Assembly (NCBI GenBank): GCA_049116335.1
Contig: JAGDYZ010000003.1
Span: 248,001-312,000, forward strand
DNA: 64,000 nt
Direction: 5' to 3'
Origin: CANMIH01 sp049116335
GTDB lineage: Bacteria; Pseudomonadota; Alphaproteobacteria; Rhodobacterales; Rhodobacteraceae
Part shown: positions 33,647-42,621 of the stretch, piece by piece
Layout: every line of letters starts with the position of its first letter
Numbering within the stretch: position 1 is the first letter of the stretch
Notes under the pieces: generated by a model
What the model was told of the DNA's origin: nothing
Seen by the model: only the letters and a program-made list of their open reading frames with translations
The model's database searches: none
Made by a program: the position numbers and the translations under genes

Positions 33647-36240
33647 CACACCACCTCTTCTGCCACGAGCCGCAATTCGGAGACGATCGGCGTGAAGGCC
33701 GGATCCTGCGTCCTCAGCCAGGCCCGCGCCTCGACCGCCCGCGCCTCGATCTCGCTGTTGTCGATCCGCCCCCAGGGGCCCCAGGCCGGGCTCGCCGCGG
33801 CCGGGTCGTCATCGGTTTCCCGGACCTCGAGGACCACATCGATATCCGCCCCTTCCGACCCGTCGAAGTCGGCCCAGGCATCGATCGGCGTCATCCGATC
33901 GTCGATGTAATCGGAGAGCGCCGAGGCCCCCACCAGAATGTCCGAGCGCAGCCGCACGCGTCTCAGCGCCCCGAAGTCGAGCCGCCCCGGGAAGGCGTAA
34001 AGCCCCTCATGCGAGAGCACCTGCGGCCGGCCGCGCGCATCCAGCGCGCTTGCAAGCTTGAGCGTGCCCCCGCTCGCCACGAGATGCGTTTTTTCGCCGG
34101 CAAAGGCCGGCTCGGCTGCAAGCGTGTTCAGCTGCGCAAAGCTCAGGATCTGCACGCCCTTGGTCGTGACCGTGCTCACGGGGCCAATCCGCCCCTCGCT
34201 ATCCTCGGCCCGGAGCAGGTAGGTCCCGGGCTTGAGCGGCACGACCGCGATCGCCTCGCCCCCCGAGACCCGGTCCATCAGCGTGGAATTGGCCCAGCTC
34301 GCCGCCGCTTCCTTGCTGTGGCGGATCACGATATTGCCGCCGACGCGCACATCCACATCACGCGCACGCTGCCATTTCAAGATGGCAAGCCCGCCCGCGG
34401 ATTGGATCGTCAGCCCCGCGAGCGCCGCAGGCGGCGCCGTCAGCCCCACCACCTCGCGCGCGCCCTCCCGCCAGGCGGAAGAGACCCCGAGAACCGAGAT
34501 GGCCTTCACCCGGAACGCCCATTGCCCGGGGCGGATGTCGCGCAGTTCCAGCACCGTCCCCGAAGTCCGGCCCCGGTCCATCCAGTCCTCGGCGTCACGC
34601 CGTGTCTCCACCTGATAAGTATCGACAAAGCCCGAAGGGGCCGCTTCCCAGCCAATGCGCAACAGCACCTTCACCGCTGAGCCGTCCCGCGTGACGTAAA
34701 GCTCCTCCTCCCCTTGTGGCGCGCCCGGAGGCGCAATGTCAAAGGCCGAGGGGAGCGTGGTGCGCGGGGCGGCTGCGTAGATACGCTCCTCGGAAGCATC
34801 CCAAGCATAGATCAGCGGCGAGGTCTCGCGCAGCAGGATCTCGGGGGCCAGCCGCGGGCCCGACCCGAGCTGGCTCAGGTCCAGTCGCATCGCCTCGACC
34901 TCGAAGGGCTTGCCCTCGGGCAGGTCCGCGCCGCCAAAGCCCCAGCGGTCATAACGCAGCCGTGTCGTCTCGCCAGCAGCCACCCGCCAGGCCTTCAACT
35001 TGCCCGAGAGCTTCACCTGCATCTGCCGCCGGGCCCGCTCGAGCTCGATCTTCGCAAGCCGCTGTGCCATGGGGGCCGAGATCGTGAAGGGCAGCGAGAT
35101 ATCCCGCCAGACCCGCTCGCCGCCGTCCTCGGCCAGATACACGTCGCTGGCATAGGCCGGGAAGTCGTCCGGCTGCCAGTTGTTCTGCGGGCTCACGAAC
35201 TGGCCGCGCACCGCGTTGAAGTTGGACGCCCGGCTCTGCCGCGTGGTGAGCGTCAGGCCGCCTTCGCGCAGATCATCTTCCGTGAGCGTGCTCATCGGCA
35301 CCCGGTAGGCGCCCGCCCGCATCCGCCATTGCCCCGCCTGCCAGATGCAGCGTCCGGCCATCGCCGTCAGCATGGCCTCGATAATGGTCTTGGGGGTTTC
35401 CGAGAGCGAGACCACCCCATTACAGCTGTAGCGCGGCTCCGAGCCAACCCCGGCCAAGGCGACCGGCTCATCGCAGATATTCGCAGCCTCGATCAGGCTG
35501 TCGGTCTCGATCCCGTCACCCGCTCCGATGGCGGCCCCGATCCCATAGGCGGGCTCGGCCATGTAATCGGCGACGCAGAGCGCCGCATTCTCGCTGTAGC
35601 CGCGCATGTCCGTGCGGGGATCGAGGATGTCGTCCTTGCCCTCCATGTCCACGGTGATGTTCGGAATACCGCCCGGGAAGGCATCCGCATCATAGGTCAG
35701 CCGCAGATGGATCGCCGCACAGCCTGCAAGCCGATGGGCAGCGCTCCAATGCTCCGGAGCCGCCTCGATCAGACCCGCGAAGGCCGTCTGGTCGTCCCGG
35801 CCGAGGCGCTTCTCGACGGTGACCTTGCCCGCCCAACGGCCCTGGGCCGCTCCTGAGGCATCTATGGCCATCTCCCCCTCGAAGTAGATCGCGCCGATGG
35901 ATTTGACGCGGTGGGCGGCGAGCACCACAACAAGGTGCAGATCTTTGTCCTTCGCCCCTGTGGAATGCAGGAAGACGATCACGCCGCCCTTGCGCACCCG
36001 CCCATAAACCATCTCGCGGGGCATCACGGGCTCGCGTACGGTCACCGTGCGCGCCTTCATCTCCATTTGCCCCAGGCTCGGCGTCGGCATCAGCGCCTGG
36101 GCCGCCGCCGAGAGCAGCATCGAGGCCCCGAAGCTCGCGGCAAAACCCACGAGCCCCGTCGCCGCGAACGCTGCAGCCACACCGCCCGCAGCTATGGCGG
36201 CACCCCCGAGGGCCACGGCACCGAGCACAACTGGCGGCAT
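33646..36240 (-). CDS. tail tip / host-specificity protein (gpJ-like hub)
   Basis: 864 residues. The N-terminus has small-residue hydrophobic stretches (LGAVALGGAAIAAGGVAAAF), then REPVMPREMVYGRVRKGG, a hallmark of J-type tail proteins, with fibronectin-like segments at about 500-680 (GFVDTYQVETRRDAEDW, RDIRPGQWAFRVKAISVLGV). It forms the central tail hub that contacts host and fibres. It follows an NlpC/P60-like gene, the usual tail-tip order, and the small tail gene follows. Confidence 0.87.
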   Translation of the reverse strand: MPPVVLGAVALGGAAIAAGGVAAAFAATGLVGFAASFGASMLLSAAAQALMPTPSLGQMEMKARTVTVREPVMPREMVYGRVRKGGVIVFLHSTGAKDKDLHLVVVLAAHRVKSIGAIYFEGEMAIDASGAAQGRWAGKVTVEKRLGRDDQTAFAGLIEAAPEHWSAAHRLAGCAAIHLRLTYDADAFPGGIPNITVDMEGKDDILDPRTDMRGYSENAALCVADYMAEPAYGIGAAIGAGDGIETDSLIEAANICDEPVALAGVGSEPRYSCNGVVSLSETPKTIIEAMLTAMAGRCIWQAGQWRMRAGAYRVPMSTLTEDDLREGGLTLTTRQSRASNFNAVRGQFVSPQNNWQPDDFPAYASDVYLAEDGGERVWRDISLPFTISAPMAQRLAKIELERARRQMQVKLSGKLKAWRVAAGETTRLRYDRWGFGGADLPEGKPFEVEAMRLDLSQLGSGPRLAPEILLRETSPLIYAWDASEERIYAAAPRTTLPSAFDIAPPGAPQGEEELYVTRDGSAVKVLLRIGWEAAPSGFVDTYQVETRRDAEDWMDRGRTSGTVLELRDIRPGQWAFRVKAISVLGVSSAWREGAREVVGLTAPPAALAGLTIQSAGGLAILKWQRARDVDVRVGGNIVIRHSKEAAASWANSTLMDRVSGGEAIAVVPLKPGTYLLRAEDSEGRIGPVSTVTTKGVQILSFAQLNTLAAEPAFAGEKTHLVASGGTLKLASALDARGRPQVLSHEGLYAFPGRLDFGALRRVRLRSDILVGASALSDYIDDRMTPIDAWADFDGSEGADIDVVLEVRETDDDPAAASPAWGPWGRIDNSEIEARAVEARAWLRTQDPAFTPIVSELRLVAEEVV

Positions 36241-36243
36241 GGG

Positions 36244-36663
36244 TCACGTTCTCCAGGCAAGACGACAAGACGAGAGCGGCAGGCTCACCAACCCCTCGGG
36301 CGCCACGAACACCGCGCGCGCGCCCGTCACGACGCCGAAGGCCTCCGGCGCGCCGCCCAGAACCAGATCGCCCCGCTGGGCAAGCCGGGGATCGGCGAGC
36401 GGTGCGCCGAGCAACGCCCGGCCGCCCTCTTCAAGCGTCCGCCAGCCCAGCCGACGCAGCACCCGCTGGCAGCCCCGCGGCGTCCGGTACCGCCCCCGCC
36501 AGAGCGCCGCGTGGTCCGGGCCACCCGTCAGGTCACGCCGCAGATCGAAGGCCCAGGTCGCGCAATCGTGTTGCCCCCAGGCGAAGGGGCGTGCTTCGGC
36601 CTGAGTGACAGCGGCGGCGAGCACCTGTTCCCAATGCGGGATGCGCGTCATGGGCATTGGCAT
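36244..36663 (-). CDS. NlpC/P60-like phage tail-tip peptidase
   Basis: 139 residues with a cysteine in FAWGQHDCATWAFDL, in the position of the NlpC/P60 nucleophile. Later histidine evidence is weak. Such proteins precede the hub gene in many siphoviruses and GTA-like tails and help cross peptidoglycan during DNA entry. The gene starts in overlap with the upstream tail gene (TGATG) and ends four bp before the hub. Confidence 0.7.
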   Translation of the reverse strand: MPMPMTRIPHWEQVLAAAVTQAEARPFAWGQHDCATWAFDLRRDLTGGPDHAALWRGRYRTPRGCQRVLRRLGWRTLEEGGRALLGAPLADPRLAQRGDLVLGGAPEAFGVVTGARAVFVAPEGLVSLPLSSCRLAWRT

Positions 36664-37223
36664 CACCCGCGCCCCCAGGTGATCTCGCGGTCCTGGATCG
36701 CGGTGACATGCTCAAACCCACGATCGCCCGGGTGGAGCACCTGCTGGCTTTCGTGGGTATAACGCCAGCTGCGCGCCACCCCGAGATCAATCAGCCGGTT
36801 CTCGTAGCTGATCGTGATCCGGCAGCTCTGCCCATCCTCCGCAATCTCGGGCACGTCGAGACGCCCGCTGAAGGCCTGCACAGGATCGGCGATGATCTGG
36901 CGGTCCTCCGTCAAAAGCGCGAGCCAGATCCGCCCGGAGCTTCCCTGGCGCGCCTCATTGATCGCAAGGCTCACCAGATCGAGCGGCACGCCCGAAAGCG
37001 ACACTGTCGTCCCGGCCGCCACCACATCCGAAGTCTCCTCGAGCGTGCCGAGCCCCAGAAGCACGCCGACCCCGGTCCAGCTCTTGCCATCCCAATCAAT
37101 GGCCGTTGGACCGGTCCAGATCCGCACCATGCCCGACGGGAACTCCCCCTCGAAGAAGATCGCGGGCCTGAGCTCGCCCGTGCCAAGGGCTGCCGCGAGC
37201 TCCGTCGTGATATCCCGGCTCAT
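36663..37223 (-). CDS. phage tail tip protein (DUF2163-like)
   Basis: 186 residues. The N-terminus (ELRPAIFFEGEFPSGMVRIW) resembles tail proteins that follow the distal tail protein. Beta-rich, no membrane segment, and it ends ITWGRG. By order (tape measure, distal tail, this, NlpC, hub) it is part of the baseplate-like tail tip; the exact family assignment is moderate. ATGA overlap with the gene before it. Confidence 0.68.
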   Translation of the reverse strand: MSRDITTELAAALGTGELRPAIFFEGEFPSGMVRIWTGPTAIDWDGKSWTGVGVLLGLGTLEETSDVVAAGTTVSLSGVPLDLVSLAINEARQGSSGRIWLALLTEDRQIIADPVQAFSGRLDVPEIAEDGQSCRITISYENRLIDLGVARSWRYTHESQQVLHPGDRGFEHVTAIQDREITWGRG

Positions 37224-37819
37224 AGCGCCTCGCGGGCAGAGAGCGTGAAGCGGTGACGCGCCACCCGCTCGATGCGGGTCGGCACTGGACCCGTCGGGCG
37301 CAACAGCACCTGCGGGCGGTTGAGTTCGAGCGGTGTTCCGGCAGGCAGTGCCTGGCGCAGCGCTGGAAAGAGCGTCACCAGTGCGATGCCACTCATGTTC
37401 GCCGTCGCGTCGAAGGCCACCTGGTGCAGCCGTGTCTGCCGCCCGGTGCCGATCGACAGGAAATCCCCGGAGGCGAGCGCGGGCAGGCCCGGCGACCAGC
37501 CCGTGGTCTGCAGCACGTTGCCCCCTGAGACCGGCATGTCGAGCGTGATGGTCTGGCTGAGGGATTTCGCCTCGATCGAGGGATCGGCGAAGAGCAAAAG
37601 GCCGCGCCCCGAGCCGAGCGCGGTCAGCGCCGCGGAGACCGAGCGGGCGAGCGGCCCCGATTGGGTCGCGAACTCGATATCATATTCCCACCATTCGCCG
37701 CCCCAGTCCTGCACCTCCGTGGTGCCGGTAAAGGGCGACTGCGTCTGGCTCGTCGCACTCACCAGCCGGCGTTCCAGCCCCGCGACCCAGGTCCGCGGCA
37801 GTTCCACAATCACGCTCAT
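37220..37819 (-). CDS. distal tail protein-like
   Basis: 199 residues starting MSVIVELPRTWVAGLERRLV, beta-rich throughout (EVQDWGGEWWEYDIEF, LPALASGDFLSIGTGR). It lies immediately after the tape measure gene with a four-base overlap, the usual place of distal tail proteins that open the tail tip. Identification rests on order and shape rather than a clear motif. Confidence 0.65.
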   Translation of the reverse strand: MSVIVELPRTWVAGLERRLVSATSQTQSPFTGTTEVQDWGGEWWEYDIEFATQSGPLARSVSAALTALGSGRGLLLFADPSIEAKSLSQTITLDMPVSGGNVLQTTGWSPGLPALASGDFLSIGTGRQTRLHQVAFDATANMSGIALVTLFPALRQALPAGTPLELNRPQVLLRPTGPVPTRIERVARHRFTLSAREAL

Positions 37820-40293
37820 GCCAGACGCCCCCGGCGCATGGCCGTGCCGACCGCTGCCACGGCCATGCGCTCCAGTTCGGGCTGGGCATTGCGCAAGACG
37901 GTTGCCAGTTGCTCAGCCACGCCCATCTGGGCGCCCCGCGCATCCACATTGAGATGTACCGCGACCGGTGGCAGGCGTCCGCCGCCGCGCGCGACCTCCG
38001 CGCGCGACAGGACCCGCTCACCCCGCTGCAGAATGGTAGGCACTTCATCGGGCCGCAATCCGGCCCAGGAGCCAGCCGCCCCCACGGTGCCACCGCCATG
38101 CATGCGTGGCGCACCGACAAAAACCGCTGCGGGTACAGACCGCGTATGGCCGGAGATCCCAACCATGCCGCCGGCATGCGAAACGGCCGCCGCGACCGTA
38201 CCGCCACCAAAAACACCCGCCAGCGCATTGGCGATGGGCCCCAGCACTGCGCGCTTGAAGGACAGAACTGCAAGGTCCGCCAAGATCGAGCGCACGAGGC
38301 CCTTGAAGTCGAACTTGCCGGTTTCAACAAAGCTCCGGAACGCGCTTTCCGCGCCACTGAACGCGCTGGACAAGGTTTCGCCGAGGCCCTTGCCCCAGTT
38401 CAGGGCGTCGGTGGCATAAGACTTCAGGGCGTCTGACACGGCACGCCAGCCGGTCACGATCTTCTCAGCCGCGCCACCACCAGACCCGCTGCCGCCCACA
38501 GCATCTCCGGCCCGCTCCATGGCCTCCGTCAGCCGATCGGCCGAGGTCGTGGCCTCGTCGAGGGCCGCCGCGCCGTCTTCGCCGGTGCCTGCCACGGCAT
38601 CGCGCAGCGCGCCCCAGGAGGTGAGCGGGGCGGTTGCGCCATTGGCGAGATCGGTCGCCGCCTGGCGGTAGGTGTTGGCTGTTGCCAGCGCCTCGGCAGC
38701 GATCGCATCGAGGCCGAGGTCGGGCGAGGTGAGAGGGTTGTCCTCGAAGGCCCGCCGGAACGCATCCGCTGCAGCCGTTCCGGCCTCCGCCGAGGCCCCG
38801 GCGAACGGGTTCGGGATATCGCCGAGGCTGAGTTCACCGATCTCGCCAAAACTGGTCTCGATGCCGACAGCCGCCAGCGCATCGCGAATGTTTCCTGTGA
38901 AGGCGTCGATCCGGGCGATTGCGCCGTTCAGCATGGCTTCGATCCCGTCAAGCATGCGGTTTGCAGCCGAGAAGACCAGATCTCCGATCACATCCGGCAA
39001 GCGCGACCAGATCTCGCGCACAGCGAGAAGCGCGCCCTCGAAGGTGTTGGCAGTGGTGTTGCCAAAAGCCACGACACTCTCGATGGCCCCGGCTATCCCG
39101 AAAGCGGCATCGGCCTTAAGATCGTAGAACATTGCGGTGGCTGCAGCCCCCGCGGCCGAAGCGCCCATCTTGATCCGGTCCCAGACCTCGACTGCGACAT
39201 CCTTCAACAGACCCATGGCCTCGCCGATGCCGCCCGCGCCAGACGCCAGACGCGTGAACCAGTAGACCAGTTCGCCCGCGCCGACGATCAGAGCGCCAAT
39301 GCCGGTGCGGATGAGGGCACCTTTCAGCACAACGAGCGTGGTGGCCAAACCTCGGACAGAGAGTGCCACGGCCGCCATAGTGGCCACCCAGCGTCCGGCG
39401 AGGAAGGTGGCGAAGGTCCCGGCATAGACAGCAAGCCGATCAAGGTTGGCGAGCACCGCATCAAAGGCTTGGGCAATCGGGCTGGTGCTGGACGCAAGGG
39501 CGACAAACGCATTGGCCGCAGCCTCCAGCGTGGGCGCCAGCGCGACAGCGATCCGATTGCGCACGCCGGTGAAGACCTGCCCAATGCTGACCAGCGCGAG
39601 TTCCGAGCGGCGCATGGCGGCGATGGCATCTGCATCGAGCACCGCCCCAAGGGCCTGCGCCTGTGCGCCAAGCCGGGTCATCTCTGCGCCGCCGTTTTGC
39701 AGGATTGGGATTAGCCGCGTGGCATCGGACGCCATGGCCTCGAGATAGAAGGTCATCTCCTGCTGACTGACGCCCGCGCGCTCGAGGCTCGAGACATAGA
39801 GTTGCAGCGCCTCCGGCCCCGAAAGCCGCGCAAACTGATCGGCCGTCACGCCCACGCGCGGCGCGATGTGTTCAAAAAAATCCGCCATCGGACCGCCGCC
39901 CGTCTGCAGGAAATCCCCCGCCCGGTCGTTCACGTCCTTCAGGATATCGGCGAGTTTTTCCTGCTCGATGCCGACTGTGGCCGAAGCGGCCGACCAGCGC
40001 TGGAACAGCTCTGGATTGGCATTGGCGACCTGGGAGAGCTGGTTGATTTCGTTGGCGGCAGAAACCGTCGAGCGGGTCATCGAGACGACGGCAGCAGCAA
40101 GGGCCGTGGCAGCAGCCGTCGCCGCGATCCGGGCCCGGCGTGCGAAGGCGGCCATGCGCGCGTTGGCCTGGTCCAGTTCACGGCTAAGTCGACCAAACCC
40201 ACGCGAACCAGCCTCGCCGACGCCCTCGAGTTCGGCACGCACCTGGCGCCCGCCCGTCGCGGAGAGGCGGACGGAGACTTGTTTCGTAGCCAT
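37816..40293 (-). CDS. tail tape measure protein
   Basis: About 825 residues from MATKQVSVRLSATGGRQVRA. It is long, helical, with hydrophobic segments at about 60-80 and 300-370 and a Gly-rich C-terminal part (GGTVAAAVSHAGGMVGISGH). Tape measure proteins fix tail length; at roughly 1.5 angstrom per residue this implies a tail of about 120 nm. It lies downstream of the chaperone frames. A start five codons upstream exists. HigBA interrupts the region between it and the chaperones. Confidence 0.9.
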   Translation of the reverse strand: MATKQVSVRLSATGGRQVRAELEGVGEAGSRGFGRLSRELDQANARMAAFARRARIAATAAATALAAAVVSMTRSTVSAANEINQLSQVANANPELFQRWSAASATVGIEQEKLADILKDVNDRAGDFLQTGGGPMADFFEHIAPRVGVTADQFARLSGPEALQLYVSSLERAGVSQQEMTFYLEAMASDATRLIPILQNGGAEMTRLGAQAQALGAVLDADAIAAMRRSELALVSIGQVFTGVRNRIAVALAPTLEAAANAFVALASSTSPIAQAFDAVLANLDRLAVYAGTFATFLAGRWVATMAAVALSVRGLATTLVVLKGALIRTGIGALIVGAGELVYWFTRLASGAGGIGEAMGLLKDVAVEVWDRIKMGASAAGAAATAMFYDLKADAAFGIAGAIESVVAFGNTTANTFEGALLAVREIWSRLPDVIGDLVFSAANRMLDGIEAMLNGAIARIDAFTGNIRDALAAVGIETSFGEIGELSLGDIPNPFAGASAEAGTAAADAFRRAFEDNPLTSPDLGLDAIAAEALATANTYRQAATDLANGATAPLTSWGALRDAVAGTGEDGAAALDEATTSADRLTEAMERAGDAVGGSGSGGGAAEKIVTGWRAVSDALKSYATDALNWGKGLGETLSSAFSGAESAFRSFVETGKFDFKGLVRSILADLAVLSFKRAVLGPIANALAGVFGGGTVAAAVSHAGGMVGISGHTRSVPAAVFVGAPRMHGGGTVGAAGSWAGLRPDEVPTILQRGERVLSRAEVARGGGRLPPVAVHLNVDARGAQMGVAEQLATVLRNAQPELERMAVAAVGTAMRRGRLA

Positions 40294-40309
40294 AAGGGGT
40301 CCTTGCAAA

Positions 40310-40330
40310 ATGTATCAACTCATGATACAT
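40310..40330. promoter_or_regulatory. HigA operator candidate (perfect palindrome)
   Basis: ATGTATCA and TGATACAT form perfect eight-base arms around ACTCA, ending six bases before the higB start and starting 16 bases before the tape measure start on the other strand. HigA-type XRE antitoxins repress their operons at such sites; the position may also influence the tape measure gene. Confidence 0.7.
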
Positions 40331-40336
40331 GAGAGC

Positions 40337-40618
40337 ATGATCGTTAGCACACGTGGAAAGCTCGCCGCCGCAGCGGTTCAGGACCGTTTTGGCAAAGGCT
40401 TTCCCGCTGACTTGGTCAAACGCACGCGCGCTATGCTTTCGGCACTGGACGCTGCAGTCGTTCTTGAAGATTTACGGTTCCCGCCGGGCAATCATCTTGA
40501 AGCCCTGAGCGGCGACCGCGCGGGACAACACTCGGTGCGCATCAACGGACAATGGCGCATTTGTTTCATCTGGACCGATCAAGGACCTGCAGAGGTCGAG
40601 ATCGTCGACTATCACTAG
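40337..40618 (+). CDS. higB: HigB-type toxin (RelE/ParE superfamily)
   Basis: 93 residues: MIVSTRGKLAAAAVQDRFGK, LRFPPGNHLEALSGDRAGQH, then SVRINGQWRICFIWTDQGPA, the HigB signature with RINxQWRI. It cleaves mRNA on the ribosome. The start at 40337 follows the palindrome closely. A much longer in-frame ORF upstream runs antisense through the tape measure gene and is not real. The antitoxin follows after ten bp, toxin first as usual for HigBA. Confidence 0.92.
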   Translation: MIVSTRGKLAAAAVQDRFGKGFPADLVKRTRAMLSALDAAVVLEDLRFPPGNHLEALSGDRAGQHSVRINGQWRICFIWTDQGPAEVEIVDYH

Positions 40619-40628
40619 GAGAGCCAAC

Positions 40629-40919
40629 ATGAGCCTCGTGACCAATCCGTCCCATCCCGGCGAAGTCTTGGCCGAGCTGTATCTGGTACCGCTCGAGATG
40701 AGTGCCATCGCCCTTGCTGCAAAGCTCGATGTGCCTCGCACCCGGATCGAGCGCCTCGTCAAAGGCCAGACCGCCATCACCGTTGATACGGCCATGCGGC
40801 TCGCGCGGTTCTTTTCCACGACCCCAGAGTACTGGATGAACCTCCAGCGCGCGTGGGATCTGGCTCGGGCCCGCGAGACGATCGACGTCTCAGGCATCAA
40901 ACCCCTCGAGGCTGCCTGA
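40629..40919 (+). CDS. higA: HigA-type antitoxin (XRE family)
   Basis: 96 residues with the HigA opening NPSHPGEVLAELYLVPLEMS, a helix-turn-helix (AIALAAKLDVPRTRIERLV) and FFSTTPEYWMNLQRAWDLA. It binds HigB and the operator upstream. Its 3' end overlaps the 3' end of the tail chaperone frame on the other strand by 30 bp, so the toxin-antitoxin pair is tightly fitted into the tail module. Confidence 0.93.
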   Translation: MSLVTNPSHPGEVLAELYLVPLEMSAIALAAKLDVPRTRIERLVKGQTAITVDTAMRLARFFSTTPEYWMNLQRAWDLARARETIDVSGIKPLEAA

Positions 40920-41240
40920 GCCAGTCGCCTCTTCGTTGGTCTTGCGCACCATCACGGCCTCGATGGGCGGCAAGAGCTCCGCAATGATGAGGGGCGAGAG
41001 CCCGAGGGCCGCCCCGAGTTGCAGGGCCGCACCCATGTCCCAGCCGAGCACAGCGCCGCCGCTCATGCCGCCTGCGACGCGTACCTGTCCGCTGAGGCGT
41101 TGAACGAGGTCCCAGACCTGCCAGCCCTCGAGGGTCTGAGGTTGATGGAGGCTGCGCGGACATTCCGGGCACGTAGAGGAACACACCGCGCAATAGTCAC
41201 CGCCCCCGCTGAACTCCCAGTCGGCGAGAGCGGTCAGGCG
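40890..41240 (-). CDS. tail assembly chaperone, T part of a -1 frameshift fusion
   Basis: A 116-codon open frame with no ATG near its 5' end that continues in the -1 frame from the slippery site at 41240-41246. It reads RLTALADWEFSGGGDYCAVC, then SSTCPECPRSL (a CX2C-X3-CX2C zinc-binding pattern), then a hydrophobic helical part (LQLGAALGLSPLIIAELLPP). Frameshifting would give a fusion of about 235 residues, the counterpart of lambda gpGT, which holds the tape measure during tail assembly. Position directly before the tape measure fits. Confidence 0.8.
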   Translation of the reverse strand, partial: RLTALADWEFSGGGDYCAVCSSTCPECPRSLHQPQTLEGWQVWDLVQRLSGQVRVAGGMSGGAVLGWDMGAALQLGAALGLSPLIIAELLPPIEAVMVRKTNEEATGSGSLEGFDA

Positions 41241-41596
41241 TTTTTTTCCGCGTCCAGGATCAGCGCGCCCGCTATGTATTTCGTCTGGAAGGCCTCGAAG
41301 ATCGGCCAGAGTTCCAGTAGCGCGTCGATGCCCTCAGGCGTGAGAGGCAGTGGCTTGCCGTCTTCATCGCCCACGCCTTCCCAATCCTTCACGACGATGC
41401 GCGCAACGGCCTTGGCCACGATGCGCGCGAGGTCATCGTTGGAGGCGCTCCCGTCAGCATCACCGGCGGCCGCGACGATCGTCGGATCGCTGCGCGCGGC
41501 CAACATGATGGCGGTGGTCAGGGGCTCTACCAGCAGACGAACGCCATGGCCAAGATCGAGCCAGCGCGGTTCATTCGACAGGTTCAGGCGCAGCAT
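41234..41596 (-). CDS. tail assembly chaperone, G part
   Basis: 120 residues: MLRLNLSNEPRWLDLGHGVR, then helical segments (DDLARIVAKAVARIVVKDW, GIDALLELWPIFEAFQTKY) ending LILDAEKNA. It lies between the major tail protein, whose stop it overlaps, and the tape measure, as lambda G does. The last codons include a perfect -1 slippery heptamer. Confidence 0.82.
   Translation of the reverse strand: MLRLNLSNEPRWLDLGHGVRLLVEPLTTAIMLAARSDPTIVAAAGDADGSASNDDLARIVAKAVARIVVKDWEGVGDEDGKPLPLTPEGIDALLELWPIFEAFQTKYIAGALILDAEKNA
41240..41246 (-). promoter_or_regulatory. programmed -1 ribosomal frameshift site
   Basis: On the minus strand the in-frame codons are GCG GAA AAA AAC GCC TGA, giving the canonical X XXY YYZ heptamer A AAA AAC. 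A shift by -1 avoids the stop six bases later and enters the 116-codon frame at CGC CTG ACC. I did not fold the downstream sequence for a stimulating structure. Confidence 0.78.
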
Positions 41597-42537
41597 CAGT
41601 AATCCTCGCGGTCATTGATAAGGGTCACGGTACACATCCGGCCCACCACCGGGTCGCTGGCGGCCTGCCAGTCGAAAGTCGCCTGCACGCCTTGCGGGCC
41701 AGAGATCTCGATCCGGGGGCGTGGCAAGTAGACGGCGTGTGCTGCCAGGGTCAGACTCTCGCCCGTAGGCAGCGTGTAGGAGAACTCCAACTCGCAGGCC
41801 TCGCCGTTGATCGCCTGCGTAACCAGCGTCTGGTCCGCGAAGCGCACGACGATAGTGCCGGTAAGCGCTGCGATAGACGGGTCCGCGCCGTCGATCTTGC
41901 CATCCGCTCGGATCGTCTCAATCCGGTCGAGGTTGTTGGCATAGGTCAGGTCGGCGGAGACGACGTTGCCAATGTTCGCGCCGTTCCGTGTGATGGCCCC
42001 GTTGAAGTGGCCGAAGCGTTTCAGGGCAATATTGGCGGGCGTCCCTGCGGCTGTGCTCGTAGCGATGGCCTCGCCCTGTGCCACGATGCTGGCCGTTGCC
42101 GTCAACAGCCCGGAGCGCGCCATCTGCCAGCTCAGGCTGTCCACCATGCAGCCGGAATACATCGCATAGCGCGGCACCTCTGGCATGCCGGTCTCGACTG
42201 AGAAGCTGGGCAGAGACCAGTTTCCGGAGCGGAACTCGTGGCTATAGGGCGCATCGGCACCCGTTGTGGTAGGCGCGCCAAAAGCAGCCTTCAGCCAAAA
42301 GCCAAAGGCCTCGGCATCGATCGGGATCACCACGTCGCCATCCGCCGTCACCGCATCCTTGATGGGCGCCTGCGGATCGCGGCCATAGCCCAAGAGTTCC
42401 GAGGTCTGCAGCGGTTGCTCAGCCCCCAGCGTGGTGCTGGCAAAGGGCATCTTGGTGTAGCCGCTCGCAGGTGGCGTCCCATAAGTCGTTTCGAACGCCA
42501 GCGCCATCTGCGCCCGCGCCCCTTGGGCTCGTGCCAT
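41596..42537 (-). CDS. major tail tube protein
   Basis: 313 residues starting MARAQGARAQMALAFETTYG, beta-rich with repeated small domains. It includes LQTSELLGYGRDPQAPIKDA, a pattern common in siphovirus tail tube proteins, and a C-terminal Ig-like extension. Order (tail terminator, this, chaperones, tape measure) is standard. It polymerises into the tail tube. The bactofilin gene starts 85 bp upstream on the opposite strand. Confidence 0.88.
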   Translation of the reverse strand: MARAQGARAQMALAFETTYGTPPASGYTKMPFASTTLGAEQPLQTSELLGYGRDPQAPIKDAVTADGDVVIPIDAEAFGFWLKAAFGAPTTTGADAPYSHEFRSGNWSLPSFSVETGMPEVPRYAMYSGCMVDSLSWQMARSGLLTATASIVAQGEAIATSTAAGTPANIALKRFGHFNGAITRNGANIGNVVSADLTYANNLDRIETIRADGKIDGADPSIAALTGTIVVRFADQTLVTQAINGEACELEFSYTLPTGESLTLAAHAVYLPRPRIEISGPQGVQATFDWQAASDPVVGRMCTVTLINDREDY

Positions 42538-42621
42538 GTTCTGTCCCTTTCGTATATGATCGCCCCAACAGGCTTGACCCGTTCGCCATTTGCAACCAAC
42601 TGGCCAAAACTCCGCACAGAA

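Noticed and set aside
42238..42621. N-terminal extension of the bactofilin ORF
   Set aside because: This part is antisense to the major tail gene, and the bactofilin family starts close to the ATG at 42622.
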